A stretch of 64,000 nucleotides of DNA from Aedes albopictus (GCF_035046485.1 NC_085138.1:360037238-360101237), one strand, 5' to 3'. Counted from the first letter of the stretch, positions 1 through 10,368 are shown. Notes: generated from the sequence alone by a model not told the origin. Made by a program: numbers and translations.

Positions 1-22
1 TTCAGTAGTTTCCGAATGCATA

Positions 23-400
23 GCGGTCAGACAGACAGACAGACAGACAGACAGACGGAAATTCATTTTTATATATATAGATATATATATATAGATATAT
101 ATAGATTCATCAAAAGCTTTTGCCCGGTGTCTTTTTTATGAGCATACTGCCACCTGTTGGTAGAACCGCGCGAGATATGTCGGCCATGATGGACTTCGAT
201 TTGTCGTGTGTCTAACACGCACACCACTACACAAATCGCCTGTAATTTTCATTTGCATCATTCAGCAACGTGTACACTGTCAAAGCGATCGAACACTAGT
301 GCCTCTGGTGGAAGGATGGCGCAAATGAAATGAAATTAGGATTGATCGTTAAATGCATGTGCCAAGCCGTTTTGAAGAGTGTTACGTCTGTTTGTCTGTG
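23..400. repeat. Microsatellites and a likely MITE end
   Basis: A (CAGA)n run lies at about 30-56 and a TATAGA-type run at about 70-105. Around 381-400 the sequence ends in a TTACGTCTGTTTGTCTGTG motif, the same terminus found on two complete MITEs at 21241-21484 and 59656-59908. The (CAGA)n run may be an expanded left terminus of the same family, but no matching target duplication is visible, so the left boundary is uncertain. Confidence 0.45.
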
Positions 401-1081
401 TCTGAACCATGCAAGTGGATTTCCTCGATAACTTTGCAGAAATGTACGAAAAAGAATCGGCTCACATCGAAAAACGACATTGTTCTTCAAATTGCGGAAA
501 TGAGTTACTGAATCGATCAAAAGAGTCGAATCTTTTTTGAGAATCTAGTTTGGATGATTATTGGTCCCCATCATCTTCCTCATTAACCTTCCGGCAGTTG
601 CGCGGTTGGCAGCCACCGTCAGTACCACGCTATTTCTGAGCACAAAAAGCGAGATTTTTTCAGCGGGTTGTACAAAATACAACAAAGCAATCGCTCGATG
701 GTTAATATCGCCGATAGGCGTTGAAAAGCTCGACGTGGGACTTGAATCGCTGGTGAAGATTCGACTGCTGATTGGAAACCAGCAGCGTTGTTGAAGAAAG
801 CGAACTTGCTTCACTGGATAACGATGTAGATTCTGAAGAAGACACACAAGTTGATAGGTCTCGCAAGGATTTCGGCGAGGGTGTTTTCTGAGCTGGATTA
901 CGTAGGTATTGTTGATGGCTTGGCTAAGTTGCACTCACTCAGTTACATTTCCAGCGGTAGAATGTGTTGCTTATTCGTTCGAAGAGTAGTTGTACCTCGG
1001 CTTCTGGGCTGGTTCAGGTGGAATTGGATCAACTTCACGGCATTATTCCAAACGTTGTACTCGGCCGATCCTTCCCACAAC
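401..1081. other. Unassigned DNA left of the palindrome
   Basis: No host exon is recognised here. Short open frames on both strands show no conserved motif and overlap each other. The stretch leads into the Ty3/gypsy-derived arm that begins at 1082, so it may be more of the same degraded retroelement. Confidence 0.3.
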
Positions 1082-1304
1082 TGTTCCTGGAACCCACGTT
1101 CACTTGTTGTTGGCGAAGACCTTTGCGTATGTATACGGCGTCTTTCGGAACGAACGACTTTGTCTTGTTATTTTCGTCTACCTGCGTAGATGTTGCTTTG
1201 TTCCGTGGATCACTTTCCAACGATGTTCTAAGCCGACGATTGTGCATCAGCTCTGCAGGCGTCTATTTGGATTTGGAGAAGTTCTGTACGTTAGCAGAAC
1301 TTTT
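1082..1304 (-). pseudogene. Ty3/gypsy integrase C-terminal remnant (left arm)
   Basis: Read on the minus strand, this stretch encodes LLTYRTSPNPN, then NRRLRTSL and a VPKDAVYIRK segment. These match the end of gypsy integrases, where an LLTYR-P-N block precedes an N-R-LRT-L block and a basic C-terminal domain. The two blocks sit in different frames, so the gene is frameshifted. It is the mirror of the plus-strand copy at 5168-5390. Confidence 0.7.
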
Positions 1305-1744
1305 TTGATCATTGCGGATGGAATAATGCTGTTGTTACGTGTTCCACTCTGTTTTCGATGCTGAATTCCTTGAACTCGAGGACTGCAGGCATTAACTTTG
1401 TTCGCGAACATACGCTCCCAAGAAGGGCAGCAGCATCCAAAGCTGCGCAACTCACTCCAACCATTGCATCGGAACCATCATCGATCATCGTGACGAAGCA
1501 CGTGCACTCACTCGAGCCGACGAAATAGCAGCGGACAACAGGGAGAGAGCGAGTGCCGTGAGTACCCACCGTGAGAGCAGTAGCGAGCGCCGCCGTCGCC
1601 ACCGCACCCGTCATCATCATCATCATCATTGACTGTCGTCACAGCTAGCGTAGTGATGGTGATTCCACACACGTCGCGTGGATTCTACGCGCGTGTGGAG
1701 CTTTCCACGTGATTCTAGATCACTGAATTTTTGGGTATATATAT

Positions 1745-2429
1745 TAGCCTGGTACACGGTTTATATGGGAAAATACAAAAAATGGAAAACTCAAGTTCCT
1801 GTATACTTTTTGAGTTCCACTTTGGTCCCATATCATCTGTGCAAAATTTCAGATCGATCGGAAAAACTATATTTTAGCGCCCGCCATTCTTAGTTTTTCA
1901 TACGATTTACTATGGGGAAATATTACTCCTGCAAAGAAAAATCGCTTGGAGTCACCCCTAGATGCCTAAAAATAAGTCGACGAATGATTTCTGTAGAAAA
2001 CTGAAGACAGAAAATCAATGCGACGTTCGTGGAAAAAGTTATTAGGCTTTACCCGATCGATTAGATAACGAGATTTTATTATTTATTGTTATTCCTTACA
2101 TGTTAAACAGCGTTTGCATGCCATTCGGTTTTCAGTCAATAACTTTTTTCACATGCCTCAGATCGCTTTGCGGTCTTCGGGGGGTTGGTTCCTCGTAAAA
2201 TTCCAACAGAAATCATTCATCGATTTATTTTTAGGGGTTAAGGGGCAACCTGTGGCGATTTTTCATTGAAAAAGTGATTTTCCCCATACTAAATCGTATG
2301 AAAACTTAAAATGGCTGGCGCTAAAATATAGTTTCTCCGATCGATCTGAAATTTTGCACAGTTGATATGGGACCAAAATGGAACTCAAAAAGTGTACAGG
2401 AGTAAAATGTCTTTTTGTGTCCCACACTA
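1745..2429. mobile_element. Foldback-like element, TAGTRTGGGACA family (left arm)
   Basis: This 685 bp element has inverted arms of roughly 300 bp and termini related to TAGTGTGGGACA. Each arm carries the shared phrases ATATGGGACC, TTTTGCACAGTT and CGCTAAA with CCATA-TAAATC. It mirrors the copy at 4043-4727 inside the palindrome. No transposase coding is seen, so it is non-autonomous. Confidence 0.75.
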
Positions 2430-2641
2430 ATATATATGCGACCCGTTCACAGTAGCGAGTCAGTGCAATTTCTAAAGTGATTAGTGATAAGCGTTCGCGT
2501 GGCTTAAACAACGCGAAGTGAAATGTAAATAGTAATAGAGGAAGAGAATAAAGTATTAAGTGTAGTGTTAAAGTGATCCAGTGTTTCAACCCTCGCGGTC
2601 CGAAATCACCCGTTCTCTTTCCGCTGTACTATACCCCCCGT

Positions 2642-3047
2642 GCCTACAGTCCAGTGCTACGCCTAAATCTCTTGTGTTCATTGCCGAACAAACTTGTTGG
2701 CCAATAGGCTTCGTAGGAGGTTGGTTTTAGCCTTTGAATTAATGGACTTGTTTGGGAAAATCTAGGGCCACTTGCTGTATGCATCCACGATGAGCAAATA
2801 AAACTCGCCCTCCAGTGGGCCAGCATAGTCGACGTGTTTTCTCTGCTATGGAACCGTTGGTTTTTGCCACGGTTCTGGTGTAACTTTTGGCGGAGATCAT
2901 TCCGCAAACGCACAACCGTGACAAGCTCGAACATAGTCGATAATGTCCTCGTCGAAATAAAATCAGTAGACAACATTGCACGCCACATCCTTCATTGTTT
3001 GAATCGCTGTATATCCTTTTTGCATTTGGAGGCCTGTGAGAATCAAC
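2642..3047 (-). pseudogene. Ty3/gypsy integrase core remnant (left arm)
   Basis: On the minus strand, frames carry a YVRACHGCAF-like zinc-binding segment, then HVDYAGPLEGEFYLLIVDAY with a following SKWP. This is the start of the DDE catalytic core of gypsy integrases. Stops and frameshifts interrupt it. It mirrors the plus-strand remnant at 3425-3830. Confidence 0.75.
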
Positions 3048-3065
3048 CTGTCACTGAACATGATA

Positions 3066-3406
3066 CACTGAAGTTTTTTTTTACGACGGTAATGGTCCCG
3101 CGTAAAAAAAACCGCGTAAAAAAACCGCGTTATTTCAAGACCCGTCGTAAAAAAAAACCGCGTTATTTCAAAAACCGTCGTAAAAAAAATCCACGTTTTT
3201 TCAAAAACACGCGTAAAATAGTCAGCACCACATCTAACGTGACTTGACTTTTTTTACGACGTTTTTTGAAATAACGCGGTTTTTTTTACGACGGGTCTTG
3301 AAATAACGCGGTTTTTTTTTTACGACGGGTCTTGAAATAACGCGGTTTTTTTTTACGCGGTTTTTTTTACGCGGGACCATTACCGTCGTAAAAAAAAACT
3401 TCAGTG
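3066..3406. mobile_element. TA-flanked MITE at the palindrome centre
   Basis: The 341 bp element begins CACTGAAGTTTTTTTTTACG and ends with its reverse complement. It is flanked by TA at 3064-3065 and 3407-3408. The interior is built of repeated blocks of ACGACGG, AACCGCG and TTATTTCAA with poly-A/T runs. TA duplication and CACTGAAG termini suggest a mariner-type non-autonomous element. A second, left-truncated copy lies at 5391-5635. Confidence 0.8.
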
Positions 3407-3424
3407 TATCATGTTCAGTGACAG

Positions 3425-3830
3425 GTTGATTCTCACAGGCCTCCAAATGCAAAAAGGATATACAGCGATTCAAACAATGAAGGATGTGGCGTGCAATGTT
3501 GTCTACTGATTTTATTTCGACGAGGACATTATCGACTATGTTCGAGCTTGTCACGGTTGTGCGTTTGCGGAATGATCTCCGCCAAAAGTTACACCAGAAC
3601 CGTGGCAAAAACCAACGGTTCCATAGCAGAGAAAACACGTCGACTATGCTGGCCCACTGGAGGGCGAGTTTTATTTGCTCATCGTGGATGCATACAGCAA
3701 GTGGCCCTAGATTTTCCCAAACAAGTCCATTAATTCAAAGGCTAAAACCAACCTCCTACGAAGCCTATTGGCCAACAAGTTTGTTCGGCAATGAACACAA
3801 GAGATTTAGGCGTAGCACTGGACTGTAGGC
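3425..3830 (+). pseudogene. Ty3/gypsy integrase core remnant (right arm)
   Basis: Plus-strand frames carry a zinc-finger-like YVRACHGCAFAE segment followed by HVDYAGPLEGEFYLLIVDAY and SKWP, then a region ending LLANKFVRQ. This order is the HHCC domain and first catalytic aspartate region of a gypsy integrase. In-frame stops make it non-functional. The rest of the gene was displaced by LTR-like DNA and a foldback element before resuming at 5168. Confidence 0.8.
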
Positions 3831-4042
3831 ACGGGGGGTATAGTACAGCGGAAAGAGAACGGGAGATTTCGGACCGCGAGGGTTGAAACACTGGATCACT
3901 TTAACACTACACTTAATACTTTATTCTCTTCCTCTATTACTATTTACATTTCACTTCGCGTTGTTTAAGCCACGCGAACGCTTATCACTAATCACTTTAG
4001 AAATTGCACTGACTCGCTACTGTGAACGGGTCGCATATATAT
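3831..4042. other. LTR-like GC-rich stretch interrupting integrase DNA
   Basis: Between the integrase core remnant and the foldback element lies a stretch starting TGTAGGCACGGGGGG. It resembles an LTR or a 5' leader more than coding DNA. Its counterpart beyond the foldback element (about 4736-5100) contains a short ATG/TGA trinucleotide run near 4842. The mirrored version is at 2430-2641. The assignment rests on context only. Confidence 0.3.
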
Positions 4043-4727
4043 TAGTGTGGGACACAAAAAGACATTTTACTCCTGTACACTTTTTGAGTTCCATTTTGGT
4101 CCCATATCAACTGTGCAAAATTTCAGATCGATCGGAGAAACTATATTTTAGCGCCAGCCATTTTAAGTTTTCATACGATTTAGTATGGGGAAAATCACTT
4201 TTTCAATGAAAAATCGCCACAGGTTGCCCCTTAACCCCTAAAAATAAATCGATGAATGATTTCTGTTGGAATTTTACGAGGAACCAACCCCCCGAAGACC
4301 GCAAAGCGATCTGAGGCATGTGAAAAAAGTTATTGACTGAAAACCGAATGGCATGCAAACGCTGTTTAACATGTAAGGAATAACAATAAATAATAAAATC
4401 TCGTTATCTAATCGATCGGGTAAAGCCTAATAACTTTTTCCACGAACGTCGCATTGATTTGCTGTCTTCAGTTTTCTACAGAAATCATTCGTCGACTTAT
4501 TTTTAGGCATCTAGGGGTGACTCCAAGCGATTTTTCTTTGCAGGAGTAATATTTCCCCATAGTAAATCGTATGAAAAACTAAGAATGGCGGGCGCTAAAA
4601 TATAGTTTTTCCGATCGATCTGAAATTTTGCACAGATGATATGGGACCAAAGTGGAACTCAAAAAGTATACAGGAACTTGAGTTTTCCATTTTTTGTATT
4701 TTCCCATATAAACCGTGTACCAGGCTA
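4043..4727. mobile_element. Foldback-like element, TAGTRTGGGACA family (right arm)
   Basis: The element starts TAGTGTGGGACAC and ends GTACCAGGCTA, with long inverted arms. It is flanked by ATATATAT (4035-4042) and ATATATAC (4728-4735), an 8 bp duplication with one mismatch. A diverged copy at 50923-51716 has a perfect 8 bp duplication, which supports the boundaries. No coding capacity is seen. Confidence 0.8.
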
Positions 4728-5167
4728 ATATATATACCCAAAAATTCAGTGATCTAGAATCACGTGGAAAGCTCCACACGCGCGTAGAATCCACGCGACG
4801 TGTGTGGAATCACCATCACTACGCTAGCTGTGACGACAGTCAATGATGATGATGATGATGACGGGTGCGGTGGCGACGGCGGCGCTCGCTACTGCTCTCA
4901 CGGTGGGTACTCACGGCACTCGCTCTCTCCCTGTTGTCCGCTGCTATTTCGTCGGCTCGAGTGAGTGCACGTGCTTCGTCACGATGATCGATGATGGTTC
5001 CGATGCAATGGTTGGAGTGAGTTGCGCAGCTTTGGATGCTGCTGCCCTTCTTGGGAGCGTATGTTCGCGAACAAAGTTAATGCCTGCAGTCCTCGAGTTC
5101 AAGGAATTCAGCATCGAAAACAGAGTGGAACACGTAACAACAGCATTATTCCATCCGCAATGATCAA

Positions 5168-5390
5168 AAAAGTTCTGCTAACGTACAGAACTTCTCCAAA
5201 TCCAAATAGACGCCTGCAGAGCTGATGCACAATCGTCGGCTTAGAACATCGTTGGAAAGTGATCCACGGAACAAAGCAACATCTACGCAGGTAGACGAAG
5301 ATAACAAGACAAAGTCGTTCGTTCCGAAAGACGCCGTATACATACGCAAAGGTCTTCGCCAACAACAAGTGAACGTGGGTTCCAGGAACA
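5168..5390 (+). pseudogene. Ty3/gypsy integrase C-terminal remnant (right arm)
   Basis: The plus strand encodes LLTYRTSPNPN, then after a +1 shift NRRLRTSLESDP and KTKSFVPKDAVYIRKG. This is the conserved end of gypsy integrase. It is broken by the frameshift and ends at 5390, where palindrome symmetry ends and a truncated MITE begins. Confidence 0.75.
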
Positions 5391-5635
5391 AGACCCGTCG
5401 TAAAAAAAACCGCGTTATTTCAAAAAACGTCGTAAAAAAAGTCAAGTCACGTTAGATGTGGTGCTGACTATTTTACGCGTGTTTTTGAAAAAACGTGGAT
5501 TTTTTTTACGACGGTTTTTGAAATAACGCGGTTTTTTTTTACGACGGGTCTTGAAATAACGCGGTTTTTTTTTTAGGACGGACCGCGTAAAAAAAACCGC
5601 GTAAAAAAAAACCGCGTAAAAAAAAACTTCAGTGT
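5391..5635. mobile_element. Left-truncated second copy of the CACTGAAG MITE
   Basis: The sequence matches the interior and right end of the MITE at 3066-3406 and ends in the same AACTTCAGTG terminus followed by TA. Its left terminus is missing, because the palindrome arm joins it inside the element at 5390/5391. That junction is a candidate recombination point for making the palindrome. Confidence 0.75.
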
Positions 5636-5756
5636 ACTTCCTTCGACGATGGGCAGTGCCTCTTGGCGATCGTTGTAGCGCAGTAACTCTTTGCTCCTAA
5701 CCGCGCTGCCATAGTGCCGCTTTAAAGTGAGAGTGCGCGTCCATAGGATTTTCGTG

Positions 5757-5864
5757 GAAGAAGAAGTTTTGACATCCAAGCGGTGTGCCGTCGATGAGAT
5801 CCTCGTCGCTGATTGGTCGATGTATGTAAATGGCACACCGCTTGGATGTTAAAACTTCTTCTTC
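5757..5864. repeat. 33 bp inverted repeat with 42 bp loop
   Basis: Arms at 5757-5789 and 5832-5864 are complementary with one mismatch; the left arm starts GAAGAAGAAGTTTTGACA. No terminal duplication or transposon end is evident. A GCTTGGTGCATCAATCAAT phrase just right of it recurs near 62467, suggesting membership of a dispersed repeat. Confidence 0.6.
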
Positions 5865-5949
5865 TTATCGCTTGGTGCATCAATCAATTGTTTATATAGA
5901 CGAGTGCACCGCCCGCTGAAAGTTCACTCGGGCAGCGAATTTTGACACC

Positions 5950-6182
5950 ACAGCGGGGTCGACTCTCAACAACTTCTACCCAGCAGAAAATTTGTTTAAT
6001 ATTATTGCATCTAGTTTTCGTGGTAAAGTTGCAAAAATATGGGCTAGTGCATTAACTATATGCATGTGCATCACTTTAAATAAAACGTCATGCAAGAAAT
6101 CAAAGAAAAAAAATATCAGTACATTTTGGTAATGCATCTCTGAGTAGAAGTTGTTGAGAGTCGACCCCACTGTGCTGTCAAA
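5950..6182. mobile_element. MITE with GGGGTCGACTCTCAACAAC inverted repeats
   Basis: About 40 bp inverted ends run inward from TTTTGACA near 5939-5976 and 6145-6184 and share GGGTCGACTCTCAACAACTT. The interior is AT-rich and non-coding. I could not define a target-site duplication, so the outer boundaries are approximate. Confidence 0.6.
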
Positions 6183-6439
6183 AATTTTCAGGCTCAGTGA
6201 ACTCAATGTTCATCGGTGCAGTCGTCTATTCTTCTTTGCGGCTTCGCACACGCGCACTCCCACTCTCACGCGTAACTATAACGGTGCCCTAACACCTGAA
6301 CGTTTCTTCGGCCATCCGTGTTTGACCAAGCGGTACACCTTCCGAAGGACTGGATCGGATCGAGTAGCTTGCTTTAGCATTCGGAAACTCAGTGGCAGTT
6401 GGCTGACTGTACTGGTGGCTACGGATTTAAGATTACCAC

Positions 6440-6850
6440 AAAATTTTCGTCGGATTTGATATGCTGATCAATCAGGCAAACAAAATCGCTAATCCTTCAA
6501 GGTCTGGTTGCGAGTACTTCTCTAGTTCGGTAGCCGTCAATGCCCGCAATGCATACTGGATAACCTTCATTTTGCCATCAGGGTACTTGCGGCTGTTGAC
6601 ACCACTATTTCATGACGGGGTCCGTAGTGTGCTAACAGAAGGTCCGACGAGAGAATCGCCTTCTGGCATTGAGTAGTCCACTTGAAGGAAGAAGAAGACT
6701 TGAGAAGTTCATCCAGCAGGTATCTCAGTGAACGCATATTCGGGACAAATGTCCCGTAATAATTAATGGCACTCAAGGAGGAGCGGATACCCGTAAGGTC
6801 GCGTGGTCTGGACGCAGACCGTCTTTATCGAGCAAAAAGCCCAAATATCC
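6440..6850 (-). pseudogene. Ty3/gypsy reverse transcriptase/RNase H remnant
   Basis: The minus strand encodes an INYYGTFVPNMRSLRYLLDE block followed by LLAHYGPRHEIVVSTAAS. This is the thumb-to-RNase H junction of gypsy Pol, where a Y-F-P-N-L block is followed by the LL-HY-P start of RNase H. The fragment is short and interrupted. It may come from the same element type as the integrase pieces in the palindrome. Confidence 0.75.
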
Positions 6851-7440
6851 TTATCGTTCTTGTCCTAAAAAGCACTTTTCGTGACGGATCGTTAAGCTGA
6901 ATTGCTGAATCCGTTGGAGAACTGGAAGTCGTCGGCACCGTACATTGTTGATGGCGGAGAGTTTCGAGCGCAGTTTAATCATCACCAGGTAGTGGTCAGA
7001 GTCGATGTTAGCGCCACGATAGATCCTGATGATGATAATGTCGCAGAAGTAATGCCGTGTAGAATGCGTCCTCGTCATCATCAGTGCTGGGCACGTTGTT
7101 TATGCTGAAGTTAAAGAATCGGCCCTTGTTCCTCAATCTGCATATTTTTCTATCGATTGGCCACCAACCGATTACGCGCTTCTGCATATCGCCCAGCACG
7201 ATGAAAACTGTTCCCAGCTCGCGTGCGTTGCTGCAGCTCTGGTAAATAGTATGGTCACCTGTAACGTTCGCATTATGGATTCTGTTTAACACAGCTCCTG
7301 CAGCGCTACGATGTTGAACCCACTGTCTTTCAGTAGATCTGAAGTTTGAAGTTGAGAGATCGGCAGTTCCCCGTACCGAGGTTCCAATCGCAAGACCTTT
7401 TTGTTCGCTGGGGTCGTTGCCATTGGTCTCGGTTCGTATT
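6851..7440 (-). pseudogene. LINE endonuclease-domain remnant
   Basis: Minus-strand frames include YRGANIDSDHYLVMIKLRSK, the conserved S-D-H end of an AP-type LINE endonuclease, and near 7400 an N-terminal stretch giving MATTPANKKVLRLEP. Frames shift several times. The order on the minus strand is N-terminus at higher coordinates, so it is one degraded 5' fragment of a non-LTR element. Confidence 0.6.
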
Positions 7441-7475
7441 TATATTATTCTGTTGCTGACTTTCCGTTGCAATTG

Positions 7476-8095
7476 TTTTATAGCTGGCTCTCTGGGCTGG
7501 ACACCAACCTCCCTAACTTTCCAGAGGACCATGGTGAATAGTCAAGCATAAAGACTGGCACTCGCACATTAATCAGCCGCCTCTAACATAACATAAACTG
7601 ATGCGAGCCGCTCCTAACCTGGAGAACATAGCCTAAGCGTCTGAGCGCAGAAGCATAAGATAATGTGAATGTTGACATATGCTCGAGGTATGACACACGA
7701 GTTTGTCATAGCAAAAAATACCCTATTACGTTATCCTTACCGTACCTACTACTCAAATCAGGCAACCTGTTCACAGTCATAGCACTAAAAAGAACAATAG
7801 CGATAAAACCAATTCGCAATCGATTAAAGAATGTCTAATTCGTCGATTCCTGGAGATGATAAACATAAAGGTAGCCGCATCCCCATCATACCATTCTTAT
7901 CACCGTAACGTAACAGACGATCAGTGTGCTTTTATTAGTCAAATCAAGAGTCAAATAGCTCAACTACCGACAATAGACAGCTATCTCTGCTAATCGAGAA
8001 AAGAAGTTGATATTGATGATCAAATTTAAATAGACCCAAATCACCGGTACTACTTTTCTGCTGACGCAGAGCCTGCATCGCATGTTCCTCTATAA
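7476..8095. repeat. 0.62 kb retroposon-like repeat, copy A, with 24 bp flanking duplication
   Basis: The 24 bp word beginning GTTGCTGACTTTCCGTTGCA stands at 7452-7475 and again at 8096-8119, bracketing a 620 bp unit nearly identical to copy B at 8444-9115. A direct duplication this long is typical of target-primed retroposition. No RNA or protein family was recognised in the unit. Confidence 0.7.
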
Positions 8096-8139
8096 GTTGC
8101 TGACTTTCCGTTGCAATTGGTTTTTTTTTAATTTAGAAT

Positions 8140-8443
8140 AATGTATTGATTTTTTGATTTCATACGAAAGAGCACCTTTTTCTGAGCTACTATGATTTTT
8201 TTTCAGATTTTTAGAGCTTTACTTTGATACCTAAAAGCAATTACAAAGAGATTTTTTTAAATAACTTTTTGACAGCTGGGCAACTGCTTGACACCTCCGC
8301 CCAGTACAAAACGCTTCCATACAAACTTCAAATTGATTTTTAAATAGGTTCCCGGGCACCAAAATTCATGAAAATTTGGGTTTCGGCTCAGTTTTGCATG
8401 CAGATTCAGAATATGGTATTATCTCAACATCGCTAAAGAAACC
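8140..8443. repeat. Diverged copy of a three-copy interspersed repeat
   Basis: It shares the phrases GAGC-C-TTTTTCTGAG, CATACAAACTT and TTCCCGGGCACC with the repeats at 41843-42310 and 63385-63690. It is the most diverged of the three and has no clear ends. Confidence 0.5.
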
Positions 8444-9115
8444 AATTGTTTTACGGCTGGCTCTCTGGGCCGGACACCAACCTCCCTAAAAAAAAAAAAA
8501 ACCTCCCTAACTTCCCAGAGGACTATGGTGAATAGTCAAGCTTAAAGACTGGCACTCGCACATTGATCAGCCGCCTCTAACATAACATAAGCTGATGCGA
8601 GCCGCTCCTAACCTGGAGAACAGAGCCTAAGCGTCTGAGCGCAGAAGCAGAAGATCATGTGAATGCACCAATTGTTGCATTGTTGACAATGACATATGCT
8701 CGAGGTATGACACGCGAGTTTATCATAGCAAACAAGGGGTCCCATTACATTATCATAACGTTGCCTATTACTCAAACTAGGCAACCTGTTCGCAGTCATA
8801 GCACTAAAAAGAACAGTAGCGATAAAACCAATTCACAATCGATTAAAGAATGTCAAATTTGTTGATTCCTGGAGATGATAAACAAAAAGGTAGCCGCATC
8901 TCCATCATACCATTCTTATCACCGTAACAGACGATCAGTGTGTGCTTTTATTAGTCAAATCAAGAGTCAAATAGCTCAGCGACCGACAATAGACAACTAT
9001 CTCTGCTAATCGAGGAAAGAAGTTGATATTGATGATCAAATTTAAATATGTAGACCCAAATCACCGGTACTACTTTTCTGCTGATGCAGAGCCTGCATCG
9101 CAAGTTCCTCTATAA
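8444..9115. repeat. 0.65 kb retroposon-like repeat, copy B
   Basis: It is a near-identical direct repeat of copy A, with a poly-A expansion near 8489-8502 and several small indels. The shared end is CCTCTATAA. No flanking duplication was found for this copy. Small open frames inside are not conserved between copies. Confidence 0.7.
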
Positions 9116-9219
9116 TGTTTGTCTGGTCCTGGATTCGTAACTATTTAGGTATTTAGCCTCTGCTCCGATATGTAAAGCTTTCGTAGTCTCGTGCAAAATA
9201 AATCTTTGAAACAATAATG

Positions 9220-9343
9220 CTGTTCAACGACGTAGGTTGAACTTGCTCGAAGTTGCTGCATCCTATTCTTACCCATTTATCAACAAACGGGAAAGAGCGG
9301 GATGAAGCAAGTTCGAGCAAGTTCAACCTACGTCGTTGAACAG
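9220..9343. mobile_element. 124 bp hairpin MITE
   Basis: Arms of about 32 bp begin CTGTTCAACGACGTAGGTTG and return as its complement at 9312-9343. No certain target duplication was seen. It lies just upstream of the likely Dp promoter region. Confidence 0.65.
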
Positions 9344-9479
9344 GACTAATAATTCAATTATCTACTATGCTATCGGCGAGTGTTCTCGAATCACTTGTCA
9401 TCGTCGTCATATCGTTGTTGGGGGACCCGCCTTCCGGTTTACAATAGTGTGTATCATAATACCTACGAATCCGTAACGC

Positions 9480-9900
9480 ATACCGTGCCACCATAATCGC
9501 TCCGCTCTACACACTACAGTCAGTTTAGCCCAGTCAGACCTTTCTGCAGTCATCAGCCACCACAACAGTGTACAAAGTTATCTCGGTTCGGCCGGGCCGG
9601 CGGGTTGGGCTCGACTTTTGTATCGTGAAGGCGCGCGCGTGTAAAACAACATTCGATTAAATGTTGTGCACCGCATGGTGCATACTGAATGCAGTTTTTG
9701 CTCTCAGCAGCCGCTCGGGGGTACCTATAGCTATACTCTCATTTTGTTCCCGCATTTTTCTACCTTTGGTAAGCAGATTGTCGCCACCACGCGAGCGAGC
9801 GTCGTAGGTCATTTTTTTCGGCACTTGTTTGTGTACACTGCTAGCTGTTGTGTAGAATAAAGGAGAAGGCGTTCCAGCAACGTAGGGGACTGATTGTGTT
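9480..9900 (+). promoter_or_regulatory. Candidate Dp promoter and 5' untranslated exon
   Basis: A GC-richer stretch with TCAGT-type initiator-like words (about 9520-9550) lies 0.4-0.8 kb before the first recognised Dp coding exon. TTTG followed by GTAAGC near 9769 would serve as a donor to the acceptor at 10301. This is inference from position and composition; no experimental start is visible. Confidence 0.3.
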
Positions 9901-10319
9901 CACGCAATGGCTGAATACTAAATCGTGAGTCCGACCAAACGTAATTGCTAGCAGCCAAATCCAAATGGATGCTGGAGAGGAATCTCCCTTCTAACACCTT
10001 GTTCTGTTGTATGGGTTGGGTAGGTATGCGAGAAAAATATATCGAAGTGACGAGGAAGAAGCGATGAAATCGTGCGCGATTCATATTCTTTTGCGTCACA
10101 CTGAATTGACTCGCCGCCCCGTAGTCCAGCAGCCATGAATCATGTTCCTCGTTTGTTGTGGTTTTCGCGCTTTCGACGACGACGACGACAACGACGTTCC
10201 CGCACAGATCGTTCCATTATCTTCTCCGAACTTTCTTCGGTGTTTTGCCAAACTGCAACACATGAACTGAACCTGTTTTCCCTCCGTTTGATCTTTTGCA
10301 GACCTTTGCCACCCCTGTT

Positions 10320-10368
10320 ATGCAGAAATTTGCTCCTGGCCAGAAATTCATCACAGTCAACAATCCAA
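10320..10368 (+). CDS. Dp: Dp coding exon 1
   Basis: The acceptor TTTTGCAG ends at 10301 and the exon opens at 10302. The first in-frame Met is at 10320 ([10 protein letters not shown]). The donor GTAAGA follows 10368. The phase matches exon 2 exactly. The frame is also open from 10302, so translation could begin in an earlier exon. Confidence 0.75.

Larger units (their letters stand above)
1082..5390. repeat. 4.3 kb near-perfect palindrome (inverted duplication)
   Basis: Positions x and 6472-x are complementary from 1082 to 5390 around a centre near 3236, with no net length difference. Only a few substitutions were noticed, for example near 1167, 2013 and 2608 against their mirrors. Symmetry stops abruptly at 1082/5390. 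Each arm carries Ty3/gypsy integrase remnants, an LTR-like GC-rich stretch and one foldback-like element. A MITE with its own inverted repeats occupies the centre. It could be a recent inverted duplication, perhaps started at the central MITE, or an assembly fold-back. Confidence 0.9.

Noticed and set aside
2834..3638. Two overlapping 134-137-codon frames on opposite strands at the palindrome centre
   Set aside because: They are mirror images produced by the palindrome and read through MITE and gypsy debris out of the integrase frame.
6851..7440. Host endonuclease/exonuclease gene
   Set aside because: The SDHYLV motif could suggest a cellular AP endonuclease, but the frame is broken and followed by LINE-like context, so it was assigned to a LINE.
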